Counted from the stretch's first letter, positions 27,470 to 48,889 are shown. The stretch: DNA of 64,000 nucleotides from Limanda limanda (GCF_963576545.1 NC_083655.1:17126204-17190203); one strand, 5' to 3'. The notes: generated by a model not told the origin, from the sequence alone. Translations and numbers: made by a program.

Positions 27470-27944
27470 ACGGTGGTCGTTGTGAGGGGGGTGCAGGGCT
27501 ACCAGCTGTCATGGGGGCTTTTGATTGATTGATGCCTGATGTGAGATGATGGATGTGTACTCACATTAAGCTGAGCGACGGCCATGCCAGGCTCGTCGCG
27601 GCTTCAGCAGTTTAAGGCAGCGCAATGGCTTCATTAAGAGGGAGAGCCACTGTGACCATAGATCACTGCGCCGACAGGCCAACACTGTGTCTGGCTGGGC
27701 TGATAATGATGTCATGAATTTGAGGGTCACAGGTTGAAGGGGCATTAACATATGTAAGGCTCCTGGAGGTTGATGGGTGATAGCGGTAATGGCAGAGTTT
27801 CTTCTTCACTGATTTGACTTTGTGAATTTATGGGCTGATACAAATGCATTACAGCATTGTAAAGCACCTGTCAGGAGGACCAGTGGGTTTGATATGTGAA
27901 TGTGTCTCACGTGCATAAAGACTGAAAACAAATTCTAGCCAGAT

Positions 27945-28640
27945 TCACATAAACTTTAATGATCCTGACAGCAAATGTCTTTGTTACCACTGCAATAACA
28001 AACAATTATGGAAATTAATATATACCATATACCATATATAGAATAAAGTGAGGAGGAAAATGTTCAAATAAAAATGTGCAAAAAGTGATGTGCCTCAGCT
28101 GGCTCAGGATGCTGACATACTTGTCCACAAACTGAGTGAAAGTGGGGAGGGTCTTGTCTAAGTCCCCAGAGATCATGAAGTAGTAACAGAGCAGGTGACG
28201 CCACACACGGTTGCCAGGTTAACTGAGGTGTTGATGTGAGATATGTAGTGTGCATGTATCCCTACAGTTCATTGTCTGGGCTGAAGAACCATCCCACCCT
28301 GTCCTCAAGAACCATATGAAAACAGTCTATGACAGTAATGGGATCTGTAACATCTCCTTCTAGCCATGTTTCTGTGACACACATAACACAACAATCTGAT
28401 TCTGAACAAGGGCCAACAGCTCGTCCATCTTGTTGTCCAGTGATCTTTGCATTGCCCATAATGAGAGAAGGAAGATACACTGCTCTCCATCAGTCTCTGT
28501 TGTCTGGAACCAGCTCTCTCTCCTTGTCGCATCATTCTTTCTCCTTATCCTCAGATCTCGGTTGCATGTCTTCTGTCCTGGTCTCCAGGGTGATCAGCTG
28601 GTCCCTTGTGTAAAGGAAATAGCTGAGGAAGTGATTTCAC
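27945..28640 (-). mobile_element. Internally deleted non-LTR LINE (endonuclease domain plus 3' UTR)
   Basis: Read on the minus strand, the element starts near 28640 with the ORF2 beginning (YTRDQL). It continues with LPSLIMGN and CVMCVTETWLEGDV, the apurinic-endonuclease block in which the ETWL motif is diagnostic. After further decay comes ISGDLDKTLPTFTQFVDKY, corresponding to the SGDFN-type block of the same domain. Near 28110-28080 the coding similarity stops. It passes straight into an A/T-rich tail ending GGATCATTAAAGTTTAT, a typical fish LINE 3' end. Reverse transcriptase is therefore absent, and several frameshifts show the copy is dead. Confidence 0.72.
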
Positions 28641-31600
28641 TGTGAAAAAAAAAACAGAACAGATCTCTTTAGCATGTTTTGAGAGGTGTGCAGCTTAAAT
28701 AATTCACAACTGAAAAAAATTTAACAAGTCGGACAAAAGAAGAAAACTAATTATGAAAAACATGAAAACAAACACTAATGACTGCAACAGGTCACACGCA
28801 TGTCAGCGCAACAAACCAAAAATACATTTTTAACTAAAACAGCCTCCAACTGATTTTCACATGAGTAAGAATGTCTTGTTCAAAAGTAAATTTAAACTAA
28901 TTATGTGAATCACTTGTTGGTGTTTATGATTCATTCGTATTAAGACAGGAGACAAGTTACTCTTATATGAACACTAATTAGTTAGTTTTTACCTCATATT
29001 CTCTCATTATTGTCCTTTCACTCATCCTCTTTTTGTCTCTCCATCTGTCATTGTCTGCCAACCTCTTGACCGACATATTGATTATTACACAGCACTGATG
29101 GCCTAAATTGAAACGATGTTGCCATCTCCATCTTTTTCTTCTTTACGCTTGTCTGTGTGCGTGGCCATTACTAAAGGTCATAACCCCTGACCTCCTATCT
29201 CTTCCCTCTCGATGGCTTTCAGAGGAGGACTCCAGGACCTAATCCAGTAATGGAGTGTACAGAAGAGCAGCCATTGAGGGTGGGAGGGAGGAGGAGGAGG
29301 GGGGTAACAGTTCTCCTCTTCTACTTCTATTCCCTCCCCTCTTTTTTTCTGTACATTTATCCCTTCACTAGAAGTAAAACCACCCCCCCTTCCTTTCTCC
29401 TCGCCACTTAAAGCAGGGACCAGCTGCGCCAGGAGCAAAAAAATCACAGTAGCCCATCTTTTTAATTCTGCTTTATTACACCCACTATCAATATTGTTAT
29501 TGTTTAAAGTGGCCCTGGCTCTAGCGCCGCTCCGACATACGGACATCACACTGTGCCTACTCGTTAATTATGTATAGAGGAAGTAGCAGCTGCACGGGGG
29601 TCGCGGAGGAGAGGACTTGTGGGCTGCTTGAGTACAGGATGGCGAGTAGAGCTACCGAGGCCTGGCGTGAATTATTTACCCATGCATCACAGCTTGCCCG
29701 CTGAGCGTCATCCTCTGACATTTGGAGAGGGGAGCGATTGTCAGCATTCAGCCCTGTGTGATGTCGTGCTGGCGTAAAACGGGGATACTTTGTGGTGCAG
29801 GCCTTGGAGAGTGAACCTGGGAGACCTCAGTGCTTGTTAGATGCTGGAAAAAAAAAAAAATATATATATTTTTTAAATGTATGCATGTGTGACCACTGAA
29901 TGCGGCAGTGAAGAAGTGAACCTTCAACATCAGCCATTCAGTGCTCCTGAAAATGATGCACCAGATGTTAATAATACATTTCTGAGCACACATGTAATAT
30001 ACAGTATGGTCAATGCATCAGCACTGCCCAGGCCCCACTGAAATCTAATATTAGCCATTCATTAAATATCACGTTTGTCACTCAAGCAACGTGCAAGAAA
30101 AGCAAAGAGAGGGTCAGTGAATACCTGCATCAGCAGTGAGTCTCTGCTCGTTCACATGCTGATGTCTTTCAATATTAATGGAGCATAACAGTGTTTAAGA
30201 GCTTATAATGTAGTGTCACAATTCAACATCATGCGTTTCTCCAGCTCTGCAGGCAACCACTGATGTTCAGTCATCACACAATAGTGTTATCAGTTAACAG
30301 AGAATAAACAGTAAAGGTGTGGAATATTGTTCAAACACAATGAATATCATACTCGCTTTTATTCTTGGTAATAGCCACAGCACAATAAACAAAAACATCA
30401 CCACACAGATACACATAGGGATTATGTGGATACGTACAATTGGTTTTGAAAGGTTCAGACATTCAAGAGACGAATTCTAACAAATTATTTATTTCTATTT
30501 TCTTTGTCAGTTTTAAACTCCCTGCAGGTTGATTTTAAAAACAAAATAAATAGTGAGTAAATCCTTAATTTGGAAATGATCTGAAACTTCTAAAAAGTTG
30601 ACCAGAGGCAAAGTACTGTGTAATTACAGTGTTGGGTGTGATGAAATGTTTACTAAGCGTGAAGGTCAATTTACCACCACTCAAAACATGAGTTGTTTTG
30701 AAAAGTGCACTTGATAATATTTGTTTGTGTGCTGATTTCCCCAACTATTTTTATTTGAGGAAAAATCTCACCCAATTTCAGCTTTTAAGCAGGAACTCAC
30801 CTCTTAACCTGTCTTTGAATCGCATCCCTCCACACTGTCTGTTTTCCTGCTGAGGCACTGGTACACTGCACAATGGGCCGGTTTGTGCCACACTAACAAT
30901 TCCAGCACTGGAGAGCTTGAGGGATGAGGCAGCGTCAGAAATGCAAAGTGAAAAAAGTAAGTCAAGTGGGAAGGAGAGGTCTGGCAGGGGATGGGGGGTT
31001 TGAGGTTGTGGGATCTCACAGCTGTGATGATCTCAGCTGGACCGGGTTTAGCAGGTTGGAGATGATTGTGAGACTGTATCTGTGGCAGTGCACCAAGACT
31101 GAGAAACATGAACAACAGGAAGTGTCCCAGTTTACTCGTTTTATACGTCACAGTGCAAAGGTGACTTGTCATTGGAACATATCAGTCTCACAGGGAATTC
31201 AATTGAGGTCACATGCAAAATACAGCAACCATATATTTCATATTTCCAGGCGCCAACCTATACTTAGACCAAGTATTTTGGTGTCAGGGTCCATAAAAGA
31301 GTATACTGGAAACCTAAGAAATATAGTATACCCCCAGCTCACTTCGCTTTCCCCCTCTTAGTGTCTAGCTAGCTGATATCTCGTAAAAGCTGTCTTTAAA
31401 GCTTGATGGGCTCATAAAAGCTGAGCTAACCTGTTTAGACGGATACTTTATCCTGTGGCCTTCACACCTTATTTAAGACTGACTCGTCGCTCTGCTTACC
31501 CTGCAGAAGAATGTAGACTCATCCGATGTCTCTGAACAACATAAACCACTGTGACACTGCAGTGAAGGGACACTTTTTTTTTAATTTGAAGATAATTATT

Positions 31601-33834
31601 CACCCTGTTATGAAACTTGGGCTGTCACATGTGTTTTCTTGCTGTTTATATGGTTCTTTGAAAATCAAAGATTTGCAGCATTAAAGGGTCTGGGGCACGA
31701 TCCAGCAAATTAATTTAGTCTGTGCTTGCAACTTGTGAACACATGATTAGCTTTAATCATAAGCATGCAGTGCAGCTTTGTCTCATTACAAAGTGGCACT
31801 TACTCTGATGTGTGTGCATGCATGTGTGAGTGTGTGTGTGTGTTTCTGACTGTGTGAATGCATTACACAGTCCGAGCCATTCTCCAAACCCAACTCTCTC
31901 TCTCAGACTGAGCAAGTGCCTCTGAATCAATGGACTAGGATTAGGGGCTTTGACTTCAAAGTTCATCTCTTTCTTCATGGACGCAGCTGTCAGTTAGGAG
32001 CCGCCTCGCTCCTCTCTTCCCAGAAAATAACATACAGATAAGTTGCCAGCAATAGAGGTGGAGAAAGTTCTTATCGTGCACTCCATGCACTCTAAGAGAG
32101 CACGCCATGTTAATGTTGTGCCTCCCCCTTTGTTAGCTGTATGAAAGCATCTCAGTGTCACTCAGAAGAAGCAACTCAGAAAAAAACACTGGTACGGCTG
32201 CATGTAAACTGGTTTGCCCTCGATTGAATTTGAAGCAATAGCTAAATTAATCTTGTGGGGAGCTTTCATAGGATCTATTATACAGCATTTGCTGGGTTTT
32301 TCTCTTACCTTTAAAGATAAATGAGAATACAAGCAACACACAAGACCACATTTTTAAAGTCAAACGTTTCAAGCCTTTTTATTTTACAGTAAAATATGTT
32401 TTTCAACCTCTGTAAATTACATTCACTTCTAATTGACAGCCATCCTGACCTTGTGTCTGTTCTTCACTCTGAGCTAGAGCAGCTGCAATCTGCCTCACAA
32501 AAATCAAGTGAATAATTGGTTCATTTCTGAACTGCACCTGAGCATTAAAATTCTTTATTTCTTAACTAGTATTTCCTAGAATTTTCTGGCCATCTAGCTG
32601 GCTCTGCCACGACATTGCCCCGTGTCTTTTCATTGGACTGTAGATCGCCATCCCAGCTTCTTTCTCTTTAGCATTAAAGCCAAAGACCACATACTGGATG
32701 TCTTAAAACAAGAAAAAATATTTCAGTTCCTCTTTTTCCCCGAAAAAGTCACACTTTTTGTTCCAAATATGAGTAAACCAATCGCACTGCCCAGCACAGA
32801 AACAAAAATACTGTTACTCATCTTAAGTACGTTTACGTTGGAACCAAAGTTGTAAAACTTGCCAGAGAGAAGTCAGGGCAGAAGGCATTGATGGTGTCTC
32901 ACATGTAGACAGCTGTCAGGCCGATTGCTCTCTTGCACCTGTAGTTTGACAATTCCCTTAAACAGAAGAATGAAAGTGAGAAAGATATATATGACATGTA
33001 GGAAGGAGGGGTTGGAGCACATGTCTTTGTGGTAATAAAGCAAACTGGGGTGAAGTTGAGCCCGGCCGGGTGGCAGGGGATATGTGAGCTGGGGAAAATT
33101 GGCCTTTTGAAATACAGAAGGGTGTGATAACCACAGGCCTGCCCCTTTTCTTGGTTTTCGTTGAGCTGCATTTCCTAGAGGACAATCCTCTGTGGTTCCC
33201 TTCAGGGCAGAGCTATATCTTCATTCTCACTCCAGGGAAGTGGGAGATGAACGGCCCACCAGAGGCCAGCCACCTTGGACAGTCTGGAGGAGGGAGCAGC
33301 TCAACACAAATTGCTTCTTTCCCCTGCTAATCACAGCTCCATGCTACCCAGTCACGTTACTAACGTGGTCTAGGCAGTCAGCCCAGATGATGGCCTCCGA
33401 GGACCCCCAAGAACTCCATATGGAGTCTGAAAGGAACCATAGATAGACATGCACGCACACACATTCACGGAAAGAGCCCCCATCTAGAAGTGGGGATTTT
33501 AGCTGGCCAGACGCCAATGTCAGTGCATCAGTCACAGGAGGACATGGGTGAAGTCAGAGCCTGACAAATCCATGGTTTTATCAGGCCTTTGTCCGGCCTG
33601 CAGCTGTCACTTACCAGGCTAGTTGGAAAGGATGAGGAAGACAGAAGGGAATTCATGACCTATCCTTGTTACCACAGAGGAGGACCGAGGCATTCAGAGA
33701 TAAAACACATGGGAAACGAAAAGGAAAAAAATGAAGGAGGGGCAAGAACGCACTGGGATATTTTTATTAAGCTGGGTTATAGAGAGCAGAAAGTGGAAGG
33801 AAATAAATGCTTTAACTGTTTTCATTTGATTGTA

Positions 33835-34240
33835 GCAGAAATCACGGCTGATTGGCCGATGTGTGCCGATTTCCTCTGAAGAATCTAAAAAAATGTTTTA
33901 TCTTTGTCCCTTTCCCGCTCAGAAATGACCTGCGGTAATGCATATCTAATCTTTTTCAATCATCGCAGTAGGTCCCAAAGGCTGTCCATCTCCCCAAAAA
34001 AATGCCTCATCTCTGTGTCTTTGAAATAAATGAAAGTCCACAGGGTGATGGAATAAAGATGAGCTAAGCCTTTGACTTGATGCAAGATTGCCAAAGGGCC
34101 CAAACTTAAGAAGCCTGCCCCCTCATCTGCTGCGTTGAGATACTGGGACCAGAGCAAGAAACCAGACAATCTGATAGAATTTCAATCAACAGTGATCAGA
34201 TAAGGAATAACAGACCGCCTGATTTAAAAGTCAGACCGGA
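33835..34240. other. Candidate conserved non-coding block
   Basis: Long repeat-free stretch with CTGATTGGCCGATG (CCAAT-type), GGTAATGCATATCTAATC (homeodomain/POU-type) and CAATCTGATAG. No coding or repeat signature. Enhancer interpretation is inference only. Confidence 0.25.
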
Positions 34241-36535
34241 GCCCTAACAGTTCAGCCTTTTTTACTTTCGTCAGAAATGAACAAGTCTGTGACAACTCCT
34301 GTCAAACTTCATATCATGAAATATTATCTCCAGGATTATAACATTCTGTGGTTCCTATTCTGATTGGCTGGGATTTGCCCCTGGCCTTAGGTATGCTCAT
34401 ATGACCCATGTTGCACTCTCAGTGATTGGATTACTCCTTTATTGGCCAGTGGCAGTGTTTATATGACATGCCGAGACTTTCTGTGGCTTTGATCCACCAA
34501 CAGAAGCGAAGAGGGGGACTGTGGCATACTATGCATCCTTGGCCTAAGCCTTGTGGTGTGTGAGACATCTGCCAAATCCTCCCGGATCAAGGGATGACTA
34601 TTACACAGACAGGCATCCACATACCTCCAACTGCTGCCTCAGAGGGCTCATGACCCCTGTCCACAGGTCAGGTTTGAAAACACAGGTGGGATGGAGGTCA
34701 CACATATGTCCGCATATAGAGATCTTCATACAACTGCCCTTTAATAGCCTTTTACTAAACAAATGCCCAAATAAAGGAGTTGCTTTATAGCTTGTAACCC
34801 CACAGGGGGTTATGAATACAACCTTAACATTTGATTCTGTCACAAAGCCACATTCATAACAAGTTCAGGGAGCTTGGGTCTTATTTTTGTTGATTTATAT
34901 GGTATTTCACAACTTCAGCTACTTTTAATCCTTTTTAAATAAGACAAGGATGAGTTGGAGCAGCGGCGGGAGGAGGAGGAGGAGATCAGTGGAGAGTCTG
35001 TTTGTTGATCAAACAGGCCTGAATCCTTGTTGTTTGACATGACTCGGCATGCCTGTGAATTCACAGGTTCACCTCACCCCGTAAGCCCTCAGAATAAGCT
35101 CTCACCCAATCTGTAAATACAGCAGTAGTGTGACTTTACTGAATATGAGTGTCTGTAAAGTGAGGAGACGGGGAAAGTGAGATAGTGAGTGTGTGTCGTC
35201 GTCTTTGTGTCTCTTTCCACGTCTGTGTGTTGCAGCCTGCGTTGCGTGGGCATGTTTTCATGCATATGGGAGCAGCATTGCCACCCTGAGAGGCCATGTG
35301 CTGACATTTCAGTCTGCAAACACACAAATGAATTTTGAGCAGACCTCATTATGCAGGCCCGAATGAAGATGCTGGCTGTGAAAACTCTGTGGCATATGGA
35401 TACTTTATCTCCCCCATGTTTTTTAATTACTTTACACGCAGTATCCTATTTTCCATTGAACTACATTTTAAAAGGAGGACTTTCATAAAAAAAAAAAAAA
35501 AAAACTGCAACGGGATTAAGCCCTATAAGCTCATACGATCATGATGCAGACATTTTCCCTTAAGCATAAACATGACATGGTTTGTGGCAAAGTGATGAGC
35601 AGTGCTCATTCCTATTCCTTCATAGCCTTATATTTCTGGCATCATGGACACATCCATCCTAACTGCTGAGGTGATCTTCAAACATATACTGCTACAAGGT
35701 TTCCCCCCAATCTTTTCTCACACTTCTTGTTCTTCAGGCCCATTACATACACTGATGTATTCATGGGGGAATTTGTGGAAGAAGTGACACCTGATGCATC
35801 AACAACGATCATGCTGACTAATTATGCATTGAGGGACCCCAGCTCTGAGGAGCTCTCAGGGAAGGCAGCAGAATCCATCTTCTTTATGAATGAAGACAGG
35901 CCTTCTGTCGACTATTGCTGTGATAGCGCAGCTTCTGATGCCACTTTGTGGTTGATTCCTGCCCTTCGACACTGCTTATCGTACAGCTCTTTTTTCTTTC
36001 CATATGAATATATTTACACTGGATAATTACAAGGAGTGCTTTCCAAGAATCCCATCATCTCCCCCCATGCTGGATGGGGGGCATAGAGGAGAAACCCCTA
36101 AAGATAATCTAGATATTGCACAGGCCTCCTTTGAACTACCATGACAAATTCAGCCCAAGTTAAATCCCACCCCCACTCCCAACCCATATTTGATGCAATT
36201 TCCATTTGTAGCTCTTGGGAAAATAATATATAAGTGCTGTGCTGCTATTTCTTAAATTTCCGGGAGATCTTGTCTCAGCTGATCTTCTTGCAGTGCACAC
36301 CCCACCACTTTATCCAGCACATACTGGAGCGATAGAGGCCAATCCTCTTTCTTGATGCATTAAGTGGGTGATAGAAGGGCAATAGGTCGTCTAATGTTGT
36401 CAGTGTATATGGACTCACGTAGTCTTGTTTATAGCCTAGGTTGAATGTCTTTGTCTGGATCCCCAGCTGGCTTTCACTGCACCCCCTGATTCCTCTAGCC
36501 AGGTCGTGACTGTTTGAGATGCTGATGCTAGCAAT

Positions 36536-36553
36536 GACCCTCCCTGGAGGGTC
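36536..36553. repeat. Short near-perfect inverted repeat
   Basis: GACCCTCC and GGAGGGTC are exact reverse complements separated by only CT. This could be a small palindromic protein site or chance. Confidence 0.6.
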
Positions 36554-37279
36554 AAAGAAAAAAATTTACGAGGTTGTTTGTTCGGAGCCAGCCTCGACTT
36601 CTCTTTGACCAGCCTCAGGGATTAAGCTAATTGCATGTATTGGGCTTTCCAGTTCTATATTTGGTCTTTTTCCACCAGACCTCTCTCTCTCTCAGCAAGC
36701 AGGGATGATGGTGACCTGTATTTCAGAATATGCATTAGCAGGAGAAAACATAAACAGGATTCACTCAGAATTGCTGATACGTTTTCATTTTTCCTTCTCA
36801 ATTGCATGGCTGTGTGTGTGCACAGTATAGCTAAGGCCAACATATTAAGAGGAACCTGTGGGGGCATTCGGGTGATGACAATAACAAACTAAATAGATGT
36901 AGAGCTCTTTCTGAAACTGCTATTTCTCAGTCTATCAATTAGTTACAACATTTTAAAGGGAAATTTGCTCTTTTATTAGCATACAAGTGCTGTCATAGAT
37001 TTGTACATATAGTCTATGAACAGAAGCTCTTCTTTTACCAACATTACGAACAGTAATAGACCGACTCCATCATCACCCAACAGCCTAAAAGCAGAAGCTA
37101 CCTCACACCCCAGTGAGCCACTTAATTGCCCACATCCACATAAAAGGCCTAATGCACTCCCACACACATAAAGCTATAGGAATCAAATGGAGTATAACTA
37201 ATACAATTGATTTTGATCAGGCAATACGAATAACAAGATAACTACACTTCACCAAGTGCTACTCAGGGGGATGCTCTGA

Positions 37280-37520
37280 GATCCTAGCATCATTTATGAG
37301 CTGCTTTTTATTGTGCTTTTAATGAAGCTTGATTGGTAGCATGTCTTTGTGCCCATTATCATCAGAAGGATGTGCTCATTCTAATCTGTAATTATCACCG
37401 TAATGTGCCCAGAATCCACTGGGCCCAAGCAAGCAATCATTTCCACCGCTGGCATGCCACCTGTAAGTGCGACTCCCGAGGACACGCACAATGACAGGGT
37501 GACAGGTCCTCGAGTCAAGT
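37280..37520. other. Candidate conserved non-coding block
   Basis: Repeat-free and balanced in composition, with CTTTTAATGAAGC, CTGTAATTATCACCG and AATCATTTCCACC motifs. It lies about 1 kb before the exon at 38428. Not tested for conservation. Confidence 0.25.
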
Positions 37521-37814
37521 GTCCATTTTGACAATGTTTTTATCTTTATATCTCCCCCTATCCCCTTATTTTACCCACCTGGGCTTCTTTTCTTCTCTTT
37601 GTCTTCTGGCGATTTTGGTTTCTTCACACTGGCTGAGATCCTTTCTTCCCCTTGTCTCACATGCTGTTGATTAACCTTTCTCTTTTTTCACTCAACACCA
37701 AACCCAAGAACACCCCTCCTGCCTTTATCTCCTTTTCCTTCCATCCCACTCCCTACATCCCCACGCTCCCATCCCCTCCCAGCACAAATTCCTAACCTTT
37801 GGTCACTTTCATCC

Positions 37815-37990
37815 CTGTGGTATGCATAAATGCAGGCCTATTATCAAGCCGGTTGTCTGATCATAATTATGCATTTTGTCATGTGCTGCCTCTGTAGCTG
37901 CTGATAAAAGGAGAGCCTGATTAAGCTGAAGGAAGGCTATTGATTCCTATTGACAGGCCCCTCAAAGCCCTTTAATGAAGGGGATGTAAA
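37815..37990. promoter_or_regulatory. Candidate intronic enhancer block with POU/homeodomain sites
   Basis: Contains ATAATTATGCATTTTG at 37863-37878, joining a TAATTA homeodomain core to an ATGCAT POU-type half-site. CTGATAAAAGG (GATA-type) and GATTAAGC (TTF/NKX-type) follow downstream. The sequence is repeat-free and lies about 440 bases upstream of a pard3 exon. Function is inferred. Confidence 0.3.
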
Positions 37991-38427
37991 TGAAGGTTTT
38001 CCACAGTGTTTAATGACTGTGTATCAAAAAGGCCAATATGCTCCTGCAGTCTAAAAGGGATATGCATCATTCACAATGGTGCACGAGGGACACTTTCAGT
38101 TATCGGGATGTTAAGGAGCAATAGATGGTGAGAGGGAGTGTAGGAAGAAAAGCATGAAGCTATGTCAGCCGGGTCTGCAAAAGGGAATACTGACTGTCAG
38201 ATCAAGGGGATCCTCTACACAATTTAGAGGGGTGTTCGGGTGGTCAAGTGAATTATTCAAAAAATGAACAAGCATCTGGAGCAACATGCTGGCAAGAGTG
38301 GTGTGCCAGGTGTGATTACCGAGTGGAAGTTTGCTGAAAAATTACCCTCTAAATAACCGCTCAGTGTTTTATGTGGATGCGAAATGAAAAGTCCCACTGT
38401 CTTACTTTCTGTTTTTCTGTTCCCCAG

Positions 38428-38545
38428 CGGTCAGATGGCTCCCAGTAACCATGACCGGATACAAAGGCTGAGGCACGAGTTCCAGCAGGCCATACATGAG
38501 GACCCCGAGGACCATCAGCACACCTATAGTATCGACCCATCTTTG
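38428..38545 (+). CDS. pard3: pard3, third-from-last coding exon
   Basis: This exon encodes part of the C-terminal region of Par-3, the scaffold of the Par-3/Par-6/aPKC complex at tight junctions and the apical cortex. Its 118 bases are one base completing the preceding codon plus 39 codons, ending in phase 0 at TTG. The translation starts GQMAPSNHDRIQRLRHEF and ends YSIDPSL. The DRIQRLR-EFQQA core is a basic/acidic helix with coiled-coil character and is a hallmark of vertebrate PARD3. A pyrimidine-rich tract and CCCCAG precede it; the donor is GTGAGT, near consensus. The next exon continues in frame 8.3 kb downstream. The in-frame Met at codon 3 is not a start. PARD3B is less likely because the downstream exons match PARD3. 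No alignment was run. Confidence 0.92.
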
Positions 38546-46945
<8,400 letters not shown>

Positions 46946-47330
46946 TGAGACATCCCTCCTCCTCTGCCTCCCTGTCACTGCTTGCCTGTCAGCCTCCGTC
47001 TCTCTCTCTCTCCCTGCCCAGACTTTGACTTATCACGTTCTCCCTGCCCTTTCTCAACCTCTTCGTTTGACTTTTTCGATTTCCATCAATTTCCTTTCTT
47101 CATATTTGGGCCTTTTACCTCTTTTGTTCCTGGACACGTGCTTTATCTTTTGTCTTTGGCTACAAAGTAAATCGCCACGAAGCCACTTTTAACTCATTTA
47201 AATTATTCTCAGCAAAAACTCTTTGAATTCAATAATTTAATGTGATTGCTTGGAATTATTTGACTGATATTCAAACTTCATTAATTCGATGTTGACCCTG
47301 AGGGAGTGATGACTTTGTCACAGCCATCAA

Positions 47331-47354
47331 CCCCCCCCCCCCCCCCCCCCCCCC
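47331..47354 (+). repeat. C24 homopolymer
   Basis: Twenty-four consecutive C residues, 387 bases downstream of the donor of the penultimate exon. In RNA this is a potential poly-C-binding (hnRNP K/PCBP) site. It is also a likely place of assembly length error. Confidence 0.95.
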
Positions 47355-48876
47355 TTTCCTCTGATCACCAGCTCTAAAATCCTGTTTTTAAAAGGGTTTT
47401 TCTCTCGGCAATCTCTCGCCTTAAATCAGCTTGATGATTCCAGAGCTACAACTGCTGCTCTTTATCTTCTCCATCTTCCTGTTTCGATTCCTTTGCATAT
47501 TAGTCAAAGAGATGCCAAGAAAGCTTATATCCAATATCTCACGTCTGGAGGCCTTGCGGGGAAAGGAGTTTAGTAGCAGTATTTGCATTTCCTGCCATCG
47601 CTCTGTAAAGTGTCTGCAAAGATCCTTCAAAGCACTTTATTCGATGCAAATTGCGAAACCAACCACTGCTGGTGAAACATCTCCATATTTAAAGCTTTAC
47701 ATGTTTAAAGAGAGAGTTGCAAAGGTGCTGATTCTATTAAGGCTGTAAAATGTGCCAGTCAAATGTCATGAGGCTGTTCGATATGAATATTCATGGAGTC
47801 GTCCTTTTTTCAGGTAAAACATCAGGCAATAGTTTTTTGAACGGCCATATCTTGGAACCTAATATGGTGGGACACTCAAAGTGACAGTGAGTCAACACTA
47901 TATACCAAACGAAAGCCAGTCACTATAGTCTTCGGAGTTGTGAGCTTTAAATCCAGTACCTCTTAGCAGAAGGTAGAAAATAACGTTATCTCGGAGCCCG
48001 AGTGGACAGCTGCCTCCGTCTCTCTCAGACTGACCCTGGGTCCAGACGCAGACATCTTCACCAAGCGGAAAGGATGACTTGACGTAGTGGAATGATTTTA
48101 CCCGAGAGAGCAGCATGAAAGTGAGGTGCGCTCACCCTGCAGTGGACGTCTGGGGACAGAAATGTCCTCATGAAGTCGTGAGAAAGAAGAGAATAGACTG
48201 AGGGGTCTCCAGCTTTAGATTGGATTGTTCGTCTTTCAGGGGGAAGTCGTAGATTTTATACTTTGACTGACAAACAAAGAGATTTAATTTTAGTAATAAA
48301 ACAAACATTTCCTTTTCTCATTAAACGTTTCCACACTGAAAAAAGTGTTTGTGTTTTGAAATACACAGTATGTTCTAAAGTGAAGTCATATTTATTTTCG
48401 CTGGCTGCTTTGCCAGTTTAATAAAAGACAGGACACTTAATGTGTGTATATACAGCAAATGTGTGTGGTCTTTTCATTCTCTTGGCCAGAGTGAGTCTGC
48501 TCCCTTGTGATTTCAATCTTTCCCTCCACTAACAGCAGTCACTTCTTCTTAGCTGCTCTGCTCTCTGTGAGCAGTCCCAGTCGGGTCGATTAAAGCATGT
48601 TACTGTCTAAAGCTATGGATTTGTGATCCACATAGACCCGTAATCAATGTGGTCTGTATGAGCCAGACCGATCTATGCATTCCCTTCATAGGTGTTATCT
48701 GCTGGCATCTCATGTGATGTGACAGTTGCCTCCAGCCCCCCCCCCCTCCCCGCGGGTCGCTTCTCTTGGGAAAGTTGGTCTGGCTGGCCAAAAAGCCGGG
48801 CGAGGGTGGCCTTTGATATACATTCCTCTCATAATCTCATAGCGTCTTTTAGCGAGGACTCGCATGAGCTCCGGCT

Positions 48877-48889
48877 TGACCTTTGACCT
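48877..48889 (-). promoter_or_regulatory. Perfect DR1 nuclear-receptor element
   Basis: TGACCTTTGACCT on +, which is AGGTCAAAGGTCA on -: two perfect AGGTCA half-sites spaced by one base. DR1 sites bind HNF4, COUP-TF, RXR and PPAR:RXR dimers. It lies in a repeat-free part of the last pard3 intron. Motif identity is certain; function is not shown. Confidence 0.5.

Noticed and set aside
35487..35504. A18 run as a possible retrocopy tail
   Set aside because: No retrogene or SINE/LINE body lies upstream and no flanking direct repeats were found.
35727..36026. 99-codon plus-strand frame preceded by TTCTTCAG, suggesting an exon
   Set aside because: It looked like an acceptor plus a coding stretch, but the translation has no Par-3 similarity and there is no good in-frame donor. 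A conserved non-coding block is possible.
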